Positions 28,740-40,579 of a stretch of DNA of 64,000 nucleotides are shown here, one piece after another. Both the position numbers and the translations under genes were made by a program. How positions within the stretch are numbered: position 1 is the first letter of the stretch; every line of letters begins with the position of its first letter. The stretch comes from Gordionus sp. m RMFG-2023 (Eukaryota > Nematomorpha > Gordioida > Chordodea > Parachordodidae), in contig NC_088778.1 of assembly GCF_954871325.1 (NCBI RefSeq), positions 24,165,120 to 24,229,119 of the forward strand. Reading direction: 5' to 3'. Below the pieces are notes generated by a model that was not told the DNA's origin, did no database searches, and was given only the letters and a program-made list of their open reading frames with translations.

Positions 28740-28940
28740 TCAAAACATGCCTAGGGTTTTGGTAATCAGTATGAATACGCTGTTGATAAGGCCATCATAT
28801 TTGTTTTTCTTTAAGATTTCAGCCTTTTCAATGGCTGAAAATAAGAAGTTGTTGGACTTTGCTGCAAAATCAACACAGGTATAGTCCCAAGCGAGCAGGA
28901 GACCATTAGTCCAGGGAATGAGGGATATTAGGGCGTGCAA
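28740..28940 (-). pseudogene. Fragment of a LINE-type retroelement polyprotein C-terminal region
   Basis: A 66-codon frame contains LIPWTNGLLLAWDYTCVD, then FAAKSN and KKNKYD, ending near ITKTLGMF. I recognise the pattern (IPW-x-G ... WD-x-TCVD-T-x-A-x-S ... KYxxL ... ETLG) as one that recurs in the C-terminal part of retroelement reverse-transcriptase proteins of many invertebrates; the exact clade is not known to me. Only this piece is seen, so it is a short relic. Confidence 0.45.
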
Positions 28941-30039
28941 GTGGTACTTCTAAAAGTCTCTGATATATATTAATATACCTTTCTAATTACATCGGCTGGC
29001 GGTGAATCGATTTAGACCCCGCCATAAAAATCGGCAGTAGCGCAGTGGCATCGTAAAATATTTTTCTAACTGTTTATAGTTAAAAATTAAAGGTAAATTT
29101 ATTTTTATTAAAATATCACTACAAAATATAACAATTTAAAAAATATTTCACATAAAATCCAAATATGGTAAAATTTATTATAATGAAAATATATTGTTTA
29201 AATAATATATAAAATCTTCATAATATAGATTTGTGGTGTCAGCAAATTATTATTTTGAAATATTATAAAAAATATCACTATAAAATGTAAAAACTTTTTT
29301 AAAAAATATATAAAATACAAAATAAGATAAAATTTTAATTATGGAAAATATTATTTTTGTAATATAGGATTATTATATAAACAAGTTAGGTAAATTCCAC
29401 TTCCGTTCAAAATTCCTTGCTATCCTCTTAAAGTTAATGAGAGTAGATTGTCGCATATGAATGCTTACTAAAGTAGCCATATAGCTAGGCATGTGATCCT
29501 ATTTTTTTGGATTGCTGAAAACCCCATTTGAAGGAATAGGTCAAGCTAAGATAGTTACATCCAATGGCTAAATACATAAACAAAAAATTTATTTAATTAA
29601 TAAAGTACTTTATTATTACCTAAGTCAAACCATGCGTTTTTCGTCTATGGTTATAAAATATATAAAATTAGGCTGTTGAGTAAACTGATTTTATATGTTT
29701 TCGCATGTAATAAAAGTTACCTATATAAAATAAAATTAAAGATAAAATTGAATACTTTGATCATTCTCATATAATGGTAAAATTTAGCCTTGTTTATGAA
29801 AGAGGATTTAAAATTCACCCTCTTTCCTTTTATTAATATTTATTTTGTTTATTCTTCTTTTCTTCATCATCATTTAGTATAAAAATAATAATTTGAATGA
29901 AACCATTGTAATGAAACCATTGTAATGAAATATTATTAAAATCGCTTATTACCAGATGTTAAATCTGCACTATGAATTAAAATCAAGCGCGATTTTGCCC
30001 GTAGAAATCACGATCGCGCTCACTATAAATTCAAGGTAA
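28941..30039. other. AT-rich stretch without a gene
   Basis: At 29045 the words CAGTGGCATCGTAA could be a hAT-type end, but no matched end with a shared 8-bp flank was found. At about 29980-30025 GCGCGATTTT and ATCGCGCTC form a small inverted pair reminiscent of the TTA-flanked MITE family (4443, 60693). Otherwise nothing recognised. Confidence 0.4.
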
Positions 30040-30165
30040 ATTTTTAAAAATTTTATGGCCGCCATTATATTTGAAGCGATAAAATAATATATAATGAATT
30101 GATTTTTTAAAAATTTAATGGCCCCCAATATATTTAAAGCGATGATATAATAAATAATATTTTAC
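30040..30165. repeat. Two degenerate tandem units of about 63 bp
   Basis: Unit words TTTATGGCCGCCATTATATT, GAAGCGATAAAATAATATA recur 63 bases later as TTAATGGCCCCCAATATATT, AAAGCGATGATATAATAAA. A third related unit (TTAGCGGCTGTCAATATATT, GAATCGATAAAA) starts at about 34206, just right of the large nested hAT element, implying that the element inserted into this small array. Confidence 0.7.
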
Positions 30166-30646
30166 CAGTAGAGTCACTAGGGGAGAGAGCGCACAGCTAT
30201 AGCCCCCTGAAACGAAAAAATTTTTTTCTTAATGGCTCCCTAATATTCCTCTAAACTAAAAACAAATTTTTTGATAGCCCACTGAACGATTTCTTTTATA
30301 ATTCTATTAAGTATTTAATATAAATTTGATTTTATTATATAAAAATTAATTAGACTATCTAAATTATTAATAAATGAGTGCTATTTTAATTATTAGATTA
30401 GATTAATACATATAAATTATATTTTATTATTATGTCAGCTTGCAATTAAATCAAATACTGTGTTAAAAATGGAATATCAATATCTCTCATAATGTCTTAA
30501 TATTAATTTAGAATTAACAGTTGAAGCTTAATTGATTTTTATTATTTAAATTATTTTATAAATCTAATTAAATAAATATAATCATTTATTATTGAAACTA
30601 ACAAATTTAATATTGTAATTAGGCGAGTTCAAAATCATTAATCAAC

Positions 30647-32972
30647 CAGGGGCGTTGCTAGGCTTTACAATCGGGGGCTCAACTAAAAAAAATTTACGGG
30701 GGGCTTCGCCCCCATATCCTCCATTTGGGGGTCGACCCGCTTTTGCACTGCCTCCGGGTTTTATATTAATTGTTAAATATAATTGAATATTATAATTTTT
30801 GTTTAAAAGGTCTAAAATTGAATATTGTATTTTTTAGTTTAAAAGGTCAGTGATAAGAAAAAGTAAAATGAAATTGTAAGAAAAAGTAAAATTGTAAAGG
30901 ACATATGTATTTTGTTTATATGTAAATAAGATATTATAAAAAATGTATATAATGACAAGAATTTTGTATATAGATAGATATAATAAAATAAATTAAACTT
31001 TTTCCACTTTTTAATACCTGCCTTCCCTGTGTTTATCATTAATATATATACTATTTTAAAATTTGTAACTCTAAACAATTATTCTGAATTTCATATTTTG
31101 TCATTATAATATTTTGCATATAAAATAAACTAGCATATAAATAATCAAATCAGTAGACATTTCTAAAAATAATATTTTTTACAAAATCTATTTATTACAG
31201 TATAAAATATTTTCGATCGCTGATATAAAAAATTTTTGCGTCTAAAGAATTACAAGTGATAAAAAAGGTTAATTAATTCATACATATGCCTCAATTGATA
31301 ATGGAAAAACCACATAAGGCTATAAAATTATTAGCAAGTTATATTGACAAAAGGTCATGAAACTAATTTAACTCTCTGTTAACATTTTAGACTATGTTTT
31401 ATAGAATGGACTAATAAGGAAAAATTTATAGGCCTTACCAAATCAACAATTCTTGAAGAAGAGAATATAAACGACCAATCCAATCATAAACCTATATGGT
31501 GGTTAGAGCTTCCTCTTAGATGACATGATGGAATCTAGATAAGTAATCGAGAAAATTATTGTGAGATATTAAATTTCTAAAAGATTATCTTCCATTTTTA
31601 ATGATACATAAACGACTACACAGTTGACCATTATTGCTTATAAAATATGCAATCATATGCTCTCCTCAGCAGCTGTAGTAATAATCTTAAATTACATAGC
31701 CACACTAATAATAGATGCTGGTTAATTTGCAGTCATCGCCATGACACTCACGATGGTAAGCCATATCAGAATTTATTATGTTAGATAAATTGATAAAACA
31801 AAAACACTAAAAATCTTTAAAAGAAATTATGCAAATATATTGAAGCCTTGAATTATTTACACGGGAAGGATGACATATTAGTAATGCAAATATATTGAAG
31901 CCTTGAATTATTTACACGGGAAGGATGCCATATTAGTAATGAAACATTTTGTAACTATAAAATAAGAACCAGAGTGATATCATGAAAGCAATTAAGATTT
32001 TTAATATATTGTCGCACCACCTCTAGTTATATTATATCTTAAAATAATAGTAGTTTGTAATAATATTAAAAATATATTCGTATTAAAAATTTAACTCAAA
32101 ACTGTTTTTCAAAGAAGAAAAAAATAGTTTTCCTAAAAACACTTAAAAAAAAGAGAAGAAAATATATCTAATTTATTACATCCATTGTGAGTTGAATAAT
32201 AAGACGTTTACTTTTAATAATATTTTAAATAAATTGATGGTGTTAAATATTTGAATGTAAATTGTTACTTATATTTATTATCAAAAGCATTTATTAGTAA
32301 AATTTTATAATATTATCTGTAATATATTATAAGTGTCAAATAAGTCTGTAAAAGTGGCATTTTACCTAAATTTTATAAATAATTATATAAGAGGATTATA
32401 AACTATATGCTTACTCATTTTTATAAATAAATCTCTTATAAATATTTGGATTTGGACCTCGAAAATAATTTTAGGAAGAGACATGATAATTAAATTTAAA
32501 AATCAATAATATAATAGTTGATTAGTGATTTTAAACTCGGCTAATTAGAATATTAAATTTGTTAATTTTCAATTAATAAAGGATAATGTTTATTTAATTA
32601 GGGTTATATAATAATTTAAATAATAAAAGTCAATTAAGCTTCAACGGTTAATGCTAAATTAATATTTAGTGAGTGATATTGATATATTATTAATTCAGAA
32701 TTTGATTGTAAGCTGACATAGTGAAAATATAATTTATATGTATCTAATCTAATAATTAAAATAATATTTATTTAATAAAAATTTAGAGTCTTATTAATTT
32801 TTAAATAATAAAATTTAATCTATATATTACTCAATAGAATTATAAAAGAAATCGTTCAGGGGGCAATTAAAAAAATTTATTTTTAGTTCAAGGAAATATT
32901 AAGGAGCAATTTTTTAAAAAAAAATTTGCTTCAGGGGGCTCGAGCCCCCCCCCCCCCCTAATGACGCCACTG
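30647..32972. mobile_element. Inner hAT-like element X, inserted in reverse into Y
   Basis: Ends CAGGGGCGTTGCTAGG (left) and CAGTGGCGTCATTAGG (right, other strand) are flanked by a perfect 8-bp duplication TAATCAAC at 30639-30646 and 32973-32980. X is 2326 bp and is colinear, reversed, with the host element Y over almost its whole length. X has an additional segment of about 500 bp near its left end (roughly 30700-31200) that Y lacks. Subterminal G-runs and C-runs (GGGGGCTTCGCCCCC near the left end) are typical of this family here. No transposase reading frame recognised. Confidence 0.85.
31829..31938. repeat. Tandem duplication, two units of 55 bp, inside element X
   Basis: The words ATGCAAATATATTGAAGCC ... 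TTTACACGGGAAGGATG ... ATATTAGTA occur twice in a row, starting at 31829 and 31884, with one visible difference (GACAT against GCCAT). The matching place in Y (around 33520) lacks this segment entirely, so the duplication arose on the X lineage and recently. Confidence 0.85.
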
Positions 32973-34261
32973 TAATCAACTATATTATTCATTTTTAAAT
33001 TTAGTTCCTATACCTCTTTCTAAACATATTTTCAGGGTGAAAATAACTATAAAATATTTCTTTATAAAAAGTAAGTAGACATATAGTTGATAATCCTCTA
33101 TTATATAAAATTGGTTATAAATATTAGGTAAAATGCCAATTTAACAGACGTATTTGACAGTTATAGAATATATTACAGTTAATATTTTAATAAATTTTAC
33201 TAATAAATTCTTTTGATTAACAATTTGCATTCAATTCTTTAACGCTAACTATTTATTTAAAAATATTATTAAAATATAAAATCTTATTATTCATCCCACA
33301 ATGGATGTAATTTCATTAGATATCTTTTTTTCCTTTTCTTTTTTACGAGTTTTTATTAAAACTATATTTTTTTTCTGACAGAAACAGTTTTGATAATATT
33401 ACAAACTAATATTATTTTAAGATATAATATACCATTCAGAGGTGGTGCTAGAATAATATATAAAATCTTAATTGCTTTCATTATATCACACTGGTCCTTA
33501 GTTTATAATTACAAACATTTGCATAATTATTTCTTCTAAAGATTTTTAGTGTTTTTGTTTTATCAATTGCTATAACATAATAAATTCTGATAAGAGTTTA
33601 GATAGAGAGTGTCTTGGCTATGACTGCAGCAAATTAACAAGTCTCTATTATTTGTGTGGCTATGAATTTTTATTACTCCTGCTGCTGAGAGCATTTGCAT
33701 ATTTAGATAAGCAATAATGGTCGTCTAGTCGTTTATATATCATTAAAAATGGAAGTTTATATCTTTGAAATTATCTCACAATAATTTTCTCAATTACTTA
33801 CCTCAATTCATAATGTCATCTAGCTCTAACCACCAGTCTTATGATTTAGATTAGTCGTTTATATTATCCTCTTCATAATGATTGATTTGGATAGGCCTAC
33901 AAATTTTTACTTATTAGTCAATTCTATAAAAGTAAAATGGTAACACAACCTTATATTAGTTCAATGACCTTTTGTCAATGTAGGTTACTAAGAATTATAT
34001 CACCCTGTTGGTTTTTAAAAACCATTATCAATTGAGGTTAGCCTTTTTTATAACTTGTAATTTTTTAGACAAATAATTTTTTATATTCGAATTTAAAAAT
34101 ATTTAATATTGTAATAAATCGATAAATATTTTGTATTGAAAATATTTTTTTTTTAGGTAAGCCCCCTGAGATTGTAAAGGCTAATGATGCCCTTGTATTT
34201 CACGATTTTAGCGGCTGTCAATATATTTGAATCGATAAAAACATCTGTTAAAAATCAACAC

Positions 34262-34380
34262 AGTATTGATTCTACAATAACAAAATATTAATACGGTATT
34301 CGTGTTAATTCTATAATAGCAAAATATCAATGCGGTATTGAATCTACAAGATAATATCACTATGGTATTGAAGTTACAAT
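34262..34380. repeat. Irregular tandem repeat with core GGTATTGAATCTAC
   Basis: Cores AGTATTGATTCTAC (34262), GGTATTCGTGTTAATTC (34295), GGTATTGAATCTAC (34334) and GGTATTGAAGTTAC (34364) recur every 30 to 39 bases, separated by ATAGCAAAATATCAATG-like spacers. Confidence 0.65.
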
Positions 34381-35349
34381 GGGTTTGATTTCAAAGTCCG
34401 GAAAAGAGAAGGCCGAAAGTCCATAAAGAGGGCATTTGTAAATGATAGTGATGCCCCTGGAGATTATTTATAGCAGACCCCTCACAAAATTATATCAAAT
34501 TCTAAAACCTTATAAATGAGGTAATATCTAGTTTGCCTACGAATAATTAACTCTGTATCACAATCTGGCACCTAAAAAGATGTAAGAAAAACAATTAATC
34601 AATGATGAACTAAAAATTAATATCAATAACCATCGTTCTATTTGCACTTAAATATTCCATAAAGACCCTCTTCAGCACTAAAATAGCATAAACCATCTAT
34701 ATTCCCCTATATCCAATATTGATTACAATAGTACCGGAATAGAACCTGCCAATATTCATGCTGATAATAATAAAGTGCCATGCGGAATATTCTAATGACT
34801 CCGCTCCCTCATACATTGGATTAGGTCTGTATCAATTTTTTCTACAGAGTCCAAATATATCAGATTTATCACCTGCTAAAGTAGTAGAGACAAATGACTT
34901 AATTTTAATTAATCTTCCCCCCCCCCCTCAAAAAAAAAAAACAAAAGCCCTTGGTGTTTTGTGAGAAGGTAATATAAAATTAACAAAAAAGAATGGGGTA
35001 ATTTTAAATATTAGCAGTAGAGCTACAATTTATTGCAATAGAATATATTTTTATTCTAAGCCAGAATAGTGATTATTTTTTATTTAGTGTTCTTACTAAT
35101 TATCCATAAATTTATATTTAGGTATTATTTCACAAAAGATGTATTTTTATCATTAAGATGAAATATCATTGTTGCAAAATGTAATTAAACCTTAAAATCA
35201 AGATTTTAACCATAATTATTTCAATATAACGATATTTTATTAAATTTTTTATAGTTTTCCTATTTAACTCAATTGAGTTAAAGAGATATTTAGCCATTCA
35301 TTCATTAAAACATATTTTACAATTTTAACATTATAAATGTAAAAATTTG
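34381..35349. other. No recognised gene; possible hAT-type end at 34460
   Basis: GATAGTGATGCCCCTG (ending about 34465) is the complement of a CAGGGGCATCACTATC terminus like those of elements X and Y, but no partner end with a matching flank was identified. A C-run and A-run occur at 34918-34942. The remainder is AT-rich. Confidence 0.35.
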
Positions 35350-35770
35350 ATGGAAAAAAGAGAAAGCTCCGTATTAATTGATGCTAAAGATCTAAATATT
35401 CTACAATTAGATCCACCTGATAGAATTGTTCTTAAAATAGCAGGTTACAATTTGAATATTTTTATAAAAATTATATCATTTATTCTTTTGCTCATAATGA
35501 TGACTATAAATAATATATTTTTATAGATTTATATCTTGATATGAAATAGATTAATTTATTAGCATATTTCTATTTAAAATATTTGTTATATATATAGTTA
35601 TAAATAAATAGTTATAAATTTAAATATTTTAAAACTATTTATTGTAATATTTTGATTGTGAATTAAATTTTAATTGTTATTTTTTTAAATTAGGTATATC
35701 TAATTCTATTTTAAAATTAAGAAAAAGCTTGTATTTATCTTCTTTGAACATATATTTATTTTCATTATAA
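35350..35770 (+). CDS. Possible exon pair of an MSP/VAP-like domain gene, partial or relic
   Basis: An ATG at 35350 opens a 31-codon stretch with unusually protein-like content for this region: SVLIDAKDLNILQLDPPDR then IVLKIA, ending at a GT (35444). A candidate second exon follows an AG at 35693 and continues in phase as G-ISNSILKLRKS. The pattern LxLDPPDxIVxK ... NSxLKLxN recalls the first strands of the MSP domain of VAP proteins (endoplasmic-reticulum membrane tethers). The second piece soon runs out of similarity and ends at a stop near 35770, and I found no further exons, so this may be an orphan exon, a pseudogene fragment or chance. Confidence 0.25.
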
Positions 35771-37336
35771 AGGTGTAAATATCTTTATATTCTTCAAATA
35801 AAATGGAATAATATATTAATATTAAAATAATAAATTAACTTATTAAATCTTATTAATTTAAATGTTTATATATTAGTCATTCCAATTTTTTATAATTTAT
35901 TAAAACCTATAAGATTAAAAAACTATTAATACTCCTATGAATTTTTATAATTATTTATATACCAAATAATATTACACCTTTCCCCATAAAAGTTACCATC
36001 TTTTTTTATTTAATTAATGAATTTGTAAATAAGGGGAGAAAATGTTTTATGAGATTATAGGGATTAAGGAAGTCATTTCTTTTAAGCAATTAAGCCTATG
36101 AATAGAAAGCTCAGTAAAAAGGAAATCTAATATGATGTTATAGCTCAAAAAATATGTATGGACAATATTTTAGCCCTTTTAACCCCCAAAACAACTTAAA
36201 GACTATGTGTTTGCAAATGGAATTTTTTTTGGTTGTTAATTATATAGAAGTGAAGGCCCAGAGAAGAGGAACAAAATAAGATTATTGTTGGTCAAAAAAA
36301 ATAAAGCTGGAACCTATATACCCAATAAACAAACATATTTTAATAAAATTACTTGTTTCTGCCTTTTAAAATGGGCACCATTTTATGTTTTATCTTTTTT
36401 TTTGAGATTTTTGTTTTATAATATAATAATTTTCATCATTATAATTGTGATTTAGTAATAAAAAAGAAAGAGAATTTTGTTAAATTTATGTTTTTTAATT
36501 AAACCTTACAAAAAACCATACATTTACCTTGAACTTAAGTTGTGATGGTTTGCCAACCCCTCCAGCCATTCTTCCTATTTTCGATGGTTTGCCCACTGAG
36601 ATGCCCCTATTCATTGCAATATTACATTAGAATGGCCAGTGTCCCTTAAATTTGCAAAATTATACCTTAAAATTGAATCCCAATCTTCTCATAAGATTTT
36701 AAGATGGTGAAAAAGTAATACTATAGTATGCAAAAATTTAAAATGCGCTTAAACTAATATTTATGATGTTTATTCTGTATCTGATGCCTAGCTTAAATAA
36801 TATATCTCATAAAATTTATATTATATCACAAATCACATATGCATGTTTAATAAAAAAAATTTAATGGGAACATTGATATAATTAATTGGATTTTATTATT
36901 TATAAAATATAAATAAACAAGGATTTTCTCTTTCACTTTCGCGATTTTTTTCCCCCTTTTTATTGCTTGTATATTAATAATAATAATAAATTGTAATCCT
37001 GGAAAGCCCGTTTATCTTAAATTTTTCTTACAATTAAAAGTGCCTATAAATAGGTATTTCGATATTTTGGCAGATAGGTTTGGTGAGTTTTATTTTTTAG
37101 TTCCTGTCCCATCCTATAAAAAATATCGATCTATCCATTTTTTTACTTCGAAGATCCGAGTCCAATCCAAAATATTTAGAAATAGATTAGATCCCATTTC
37201 GAAAAAAAGGATAAAAAATATTTCACCTAAAAAGAAATAAGATTTTTCATCGAAATCGGTAAAATTATAAGAGCTAGAGAATAAAAAAAATGTTACTCCT
37301 GACCGAACAGATTCCTGTGTCACTCTAGTTGCCATT
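35771..37336. other. AT-rich stretch without a recognised gene
   Basis: No repeat family or coding sequence identified. A slightly less AT-rich patch at 36530-36620 (GATGGTTTGCCAACCCC and GATGGTTTGCCCACTG) contains a short direct repeat only. Confidence 0.4.
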
Positions 37337-37552
37337 AGTATTATTAAATGGTTCGATTGGAGCCGATTAAAGGACTAACTCAATATTTTATATATAATAC
37401 TATTACCCAAGCTGGAAAATTTAGCAAATAGATGGCACCAAGGTTTAGACATGATTTGCGAAATTTCGAGGCGAACATATTATTCTAGCTAAAATATCTA
37501 GTTACTTATTTTTAAAAATTGGCTCAAATCGAGCCGTTTGACAAGATTAAGT
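37337..37552. mobile_element. TAGTGTTG-family hAT MITE, copy 2
   Basis: Left TAGTATTATTAAATGGTTCG then TTGGAGCCGATT; right inverted partner AATTGGCTCAAATCGAGCCG. The interior (TTAGCAAATAGATGGCACCA) matches, inverted, the interior of the copy at 8277 (TGCCATCTATTAGCAAAATC). No target duplication is recognisable. Confidence 0.65.
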
Positions 37553-37891
37553 CTTATTTATTAATTTTTTGATGATACCGTTATCAATACGTTTAAAATT
37601 TATAATTACTATTTATATTTTAATCTATAATTTAAAAAAACAATGCATTCTTACCCTTTTAATTAATATATTTTTTATATGTCATGTAATTCTAACAAAA
37701 TAGAAAAATTAAAATGTCGAGGCAATAAAAAATAAATATTATTTTAAAGAATCAACAAAAACTTTTATATAATATGGAATAGGATCAAGCTAGTGACATA
37801 ATGAAACTTTTTATTAATTATAGCATGTATTATACCGTATCGTTTCGTATGCGATATATTAATTTATTTACCTTTTTATTTAAATTTAATT

Positions 37892-37920
37892 TATTACCTT
37901 ATATATATATATATATATAT
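37892..37920. repeat. (TA)n microsatellite
   Basis: A run of TA dinucleotides, followed by a purine-rich patch (GAAAGAAAAAAAGAAGGAAAGAAG) of which the first part is a plain GA-rich tract. Confidence 0.8.
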
Positions 37921-38421
37921 TCTTTTTATCACGTGAAAGAAAAAAAGAAGGAAAGAAGAATTTGATTTCTTTTTTACATTTTTTCAATAATATTATTTGA
38001 TTTAATATAATTAAAAGTTATAAAAATTAGGCCTCATTAAATTTCTATATTTTTGTTTTGTTTTGCTGATAAGAAGATGATTTTAATAAAACATAAGGGG
38101 GGAGAGTGGGTATATGAGTTCCCCAAATTGATTGTCTTTAAAATTTGATGGAATTTTTTTTCTGTGCTATTAGTGCTATATTTTATGTAATGAAAGATGA
38201 AAGAAAAAAAAATACTAACGGAGACCAATGACCCCTTCAAATTAGTTCTAAACGGAACCCTCCCTCCTTCCCTCCATGAACTTTTAGGATTTTGAGTTTT
38301 CAGACTACATTAACACGAATAATTTATTATAACCACCACAACGTCTTTATGATAGCATTGACCGGTGATCTCTTAACAAAAAACAAAATCTTTTATCCAA
38401 TTTATTTTTTGCACTAATTAA

Positions 38422-38611
38422 TAGTGTTGTTTTAAAACCTTGATTTGGCCCATTTTCTTAAAAGCGGCTATATAAATATTACCTAAGTTTTAAGATTTTA
38501 AAAGAGGGAAATACCTTTCGCCACGAGGCTTTATAATAACATTTTTTTTATATTTGAGATATTGATTTACTCGTTTCATAAGCGGTGAAATCGAGGCTTT
38601 TAACAACACTA
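38422..38611. mobile_element. TAGTGTTG-family hAT MITE, copy 3, 8-bp target duplication
   Basis: Begins TAGTGTTGTTTTAAAACC and ends TTTTAACAACACTA. Flanks CTAATTAA (38414-38421) and CTAATTAT (38612-38619) match at 7 of 8 bases. 190 bp, non-coding. Confidence 0.8.
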
Positions 38612-39417
38612 CTAATTATACGTCCGCTATATTTTTTTAGGAATTTTCTCATCTCGGGGGTCAGGGCCTACTGATTTTTTAAATTTATATTTTAAACAAT
38701 TATATTAGATGAATTTTGTAATAAAAATAGGACCATTAATTTTTTTTGATTTTGTTCCGGATCTTGAGATTTTAAATCTTTGGATTTTCCTATTCGAATT
38801 TTCTTATACGTGAAAGTTACGAAGAATCGAAGACTAACTTTCGGAGGTTTTTTTTTTATGAAAATGGAGTCGATCAGACTAAAGCTTCCATAACTTTGAA
38901 ATTTTTTTAAAAAATGTAAAATATTATATATTTTATAAATATGCTATAAACAATAATTATATCCATTTTAGTATTACATAAAAAAAAATATTGATTTCTT
39001 TAAAAAAAATTTTGTTATCAAAAATATAATTGGTCAATATCAATACCAAGGACGATTACAATTAATAATCACGATTTATTTTTTGTATATATACTCCAGA
39101 GACTTTTAAAGGTCGATTTTTTAAAATACATTTTTCAGGGCCAATCTCGGGTTATTATGTCAACTTGTATAACTAAACTAGCAAGTAAATTTTAATTATT
39201 ACAACTTCATATACATATTACTAAATTTGAATAGACGTGAAAATAATATCGAAATAAATAAAAACTGACGTGCAAATAAATATTTAAAACTTTATTCAAA
39301 TATTAATTTCTTTTCATTCTCTAACTGATAAAAAGTGTTTTAACATACTAAAATTAATGTTATATATCTCATAGTCAATATATAGCAAATAAGATATATT
39401 TATTTTTTAATATTTAT
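38612..39417. other. AT-rich stretch without a recognised gene
   Basis: Nothing recognised beyond homopolymer runs and AT-rich sequence. Confidence 0.4.
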
Positions 39418-39597
39418 TAATGGAATCATGTGATAGAGTTCAATCTACTATATATCATCCACCAAGTATTAAGCCACCAAGCTGGCCTCAGAAAAAAACA
39501 TGACACTTACGGGGTTAAACTTCAGAATCTTCGGATTTAGATGCACGCACACATCCGACTAGGCCAGAAACGCTTTTCGAAAATGGCTATTTTTTAA
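39418..39597 (-). mobile_element. tRNA-derived SINE, decayed copy
   Basis: Aligns with the SINE at 46774-46945: TAATGGAATCATGTG, CTATATATCATCCACC, AAGCCACCAAG, AAAAAAACATGA and CCGACTAGGCCAGAAACGC correspond position by position. On the minus strand the A-box-like word survives, while the B box is eroded. Older than the other copy. Confidence 0.65.
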
Positions 39598-40254
39598 ATA
39601 TAAATATATAAATAAACACATGTGTACCTCATTTCGTATCAAAATTTGGTTCGTTCAATATCTCACCATGTTATATTTAACATTAACCCTAAATTCTTAA
39701 TAATTATAATATCTAAATGAGCATCGATATTGTTATATGAAAGCAAAAAATAAATATTATTTTTTCGGAACGTTTCGGGTTTTCAAAATTTCCGTTCTCA
39801 TATAATTTCTCCCAAATTTTCTTCCCGGAATGTGTCCACACCTAAGAAGTTCCGTTCCCTATCCCTATTTTAACGGGATAGCTATATGTAAGATAGTATT
39901 TGAATTGCCATTGTTATTAAAAGAAACCGCAAGCCTGATGCAGGTTGGTAGGACGGGCCTTTTAAAATTAATATTTTTAAGCCCCTGATTTAACTATGAA
40001 ATTCAAATTAGAGTTAAAAGGTTATATGGCGTAAATAATAATACGCAACATAATGAAATTGTAAACCAAGTAAGTCTAATTTTGAAAACTGCACGGATGC
40101 CACTTTTTTCAGCCGATACCAGCACCCAGAAGTTTTTGACTGCCGAGACAATTGATTATTATAATTTTGGTAAATAAAGTTATCTCAAAAGTTTTAATAG
40201 ATGACACTTAGATCTAACGAATATACATACCCCAATAATGTATATATACTACTA
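39598..40254. other. No gene; TTCCG/CGGAACG-word repeat debris
   Basis: At 39764-39890 the words CGGAACGTTTCGGG, TTTCCGTTCTC, TTCCCGGAATG and GTTCCGTTCCC repeat, separated by T/A runs. It has the same layout as the CCCGG-word family but a different core. Confidence 0.4.
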
Positions 40255-40412
40255 GATTGGCGATTCATTAATTAAAAGTGCACCTACATAGAAGTAAGAG
40301 CGTTGTCATTCAATTAATGCCATTTAATTGACGTGTAAACCACGAAATGGCGCTACAGCTGACTCCTATGTAGGCACACTTTAAAATGTATTTAATGCAT
40401 GAATCGCCAATC
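40255..40412. mobile_element. Small MITE, 158 bp, TA flanks
   Basis: Terminal inverted repeats of about 40 bp: left GATTGGCGATTCATTAATT ... GTGCACCTACATAG, right (other strand) GATTGGCGATTCATGCATT ... GTGTGCCTACATAGG. TA lies on both sides (40253-40254, 40413-40414), as in Tc1/mariner insertions. No coding content. Confidence 0.8.
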
Positions 40413-40579
40413 TAAACAACATTGATTCACCCCCATTAATATTTAAAAATCACCTATCCCTTATCAAATGGAAGCAGGTAAACTGTAAAAAAAATATTCA
40501 GCATGCCATATTTTAATTAATTTTTTTCCCAACTTCTGACCGCTCTATTGTGTGAGTGTAGTTTTGTAAATGTAATAGA

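Larger units (their letters stand above)
30166..34195. mobile_element. Outer hAT-like element Y, split by a second copy of its own family
   Basis: The left end is CAGTAGAGTCACTAGGGG at 30166 and the right end, on the other strand, CAAGGGCATCATTAGCC at 34195. Flanks TATTTTAC (30158-30165) and TATTTCAC (34196-34203) match at 7 of 8 bases, as expected for an old hAT target duplication. Without the inserted copy it is about 1.7 kb (30166-30646 plus 32981-34195). Both halves align, in reverse, with the inserted element X: the left 480 bp with 32972-32500, the right 1.2 kb with 32500-30647. I see no transposase coding, so it is non-autonomous or too decayed to tell. Confidence 0.8.

Noticed and set aside
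29045-34465. A single large hAT element from CAGTGGCATCG (29045) to ATGCCCCTG (34465)
   Set aside because: The 8-bp flanks (CAGTAGCG and GAGATTAT) do not match and the ends differ beyond the first bases.
38037-38240. A 67-codon minus-strand frame near 38037-38240
   Set aside because: Low-complexity residues only; no support from splice sites or similarity.
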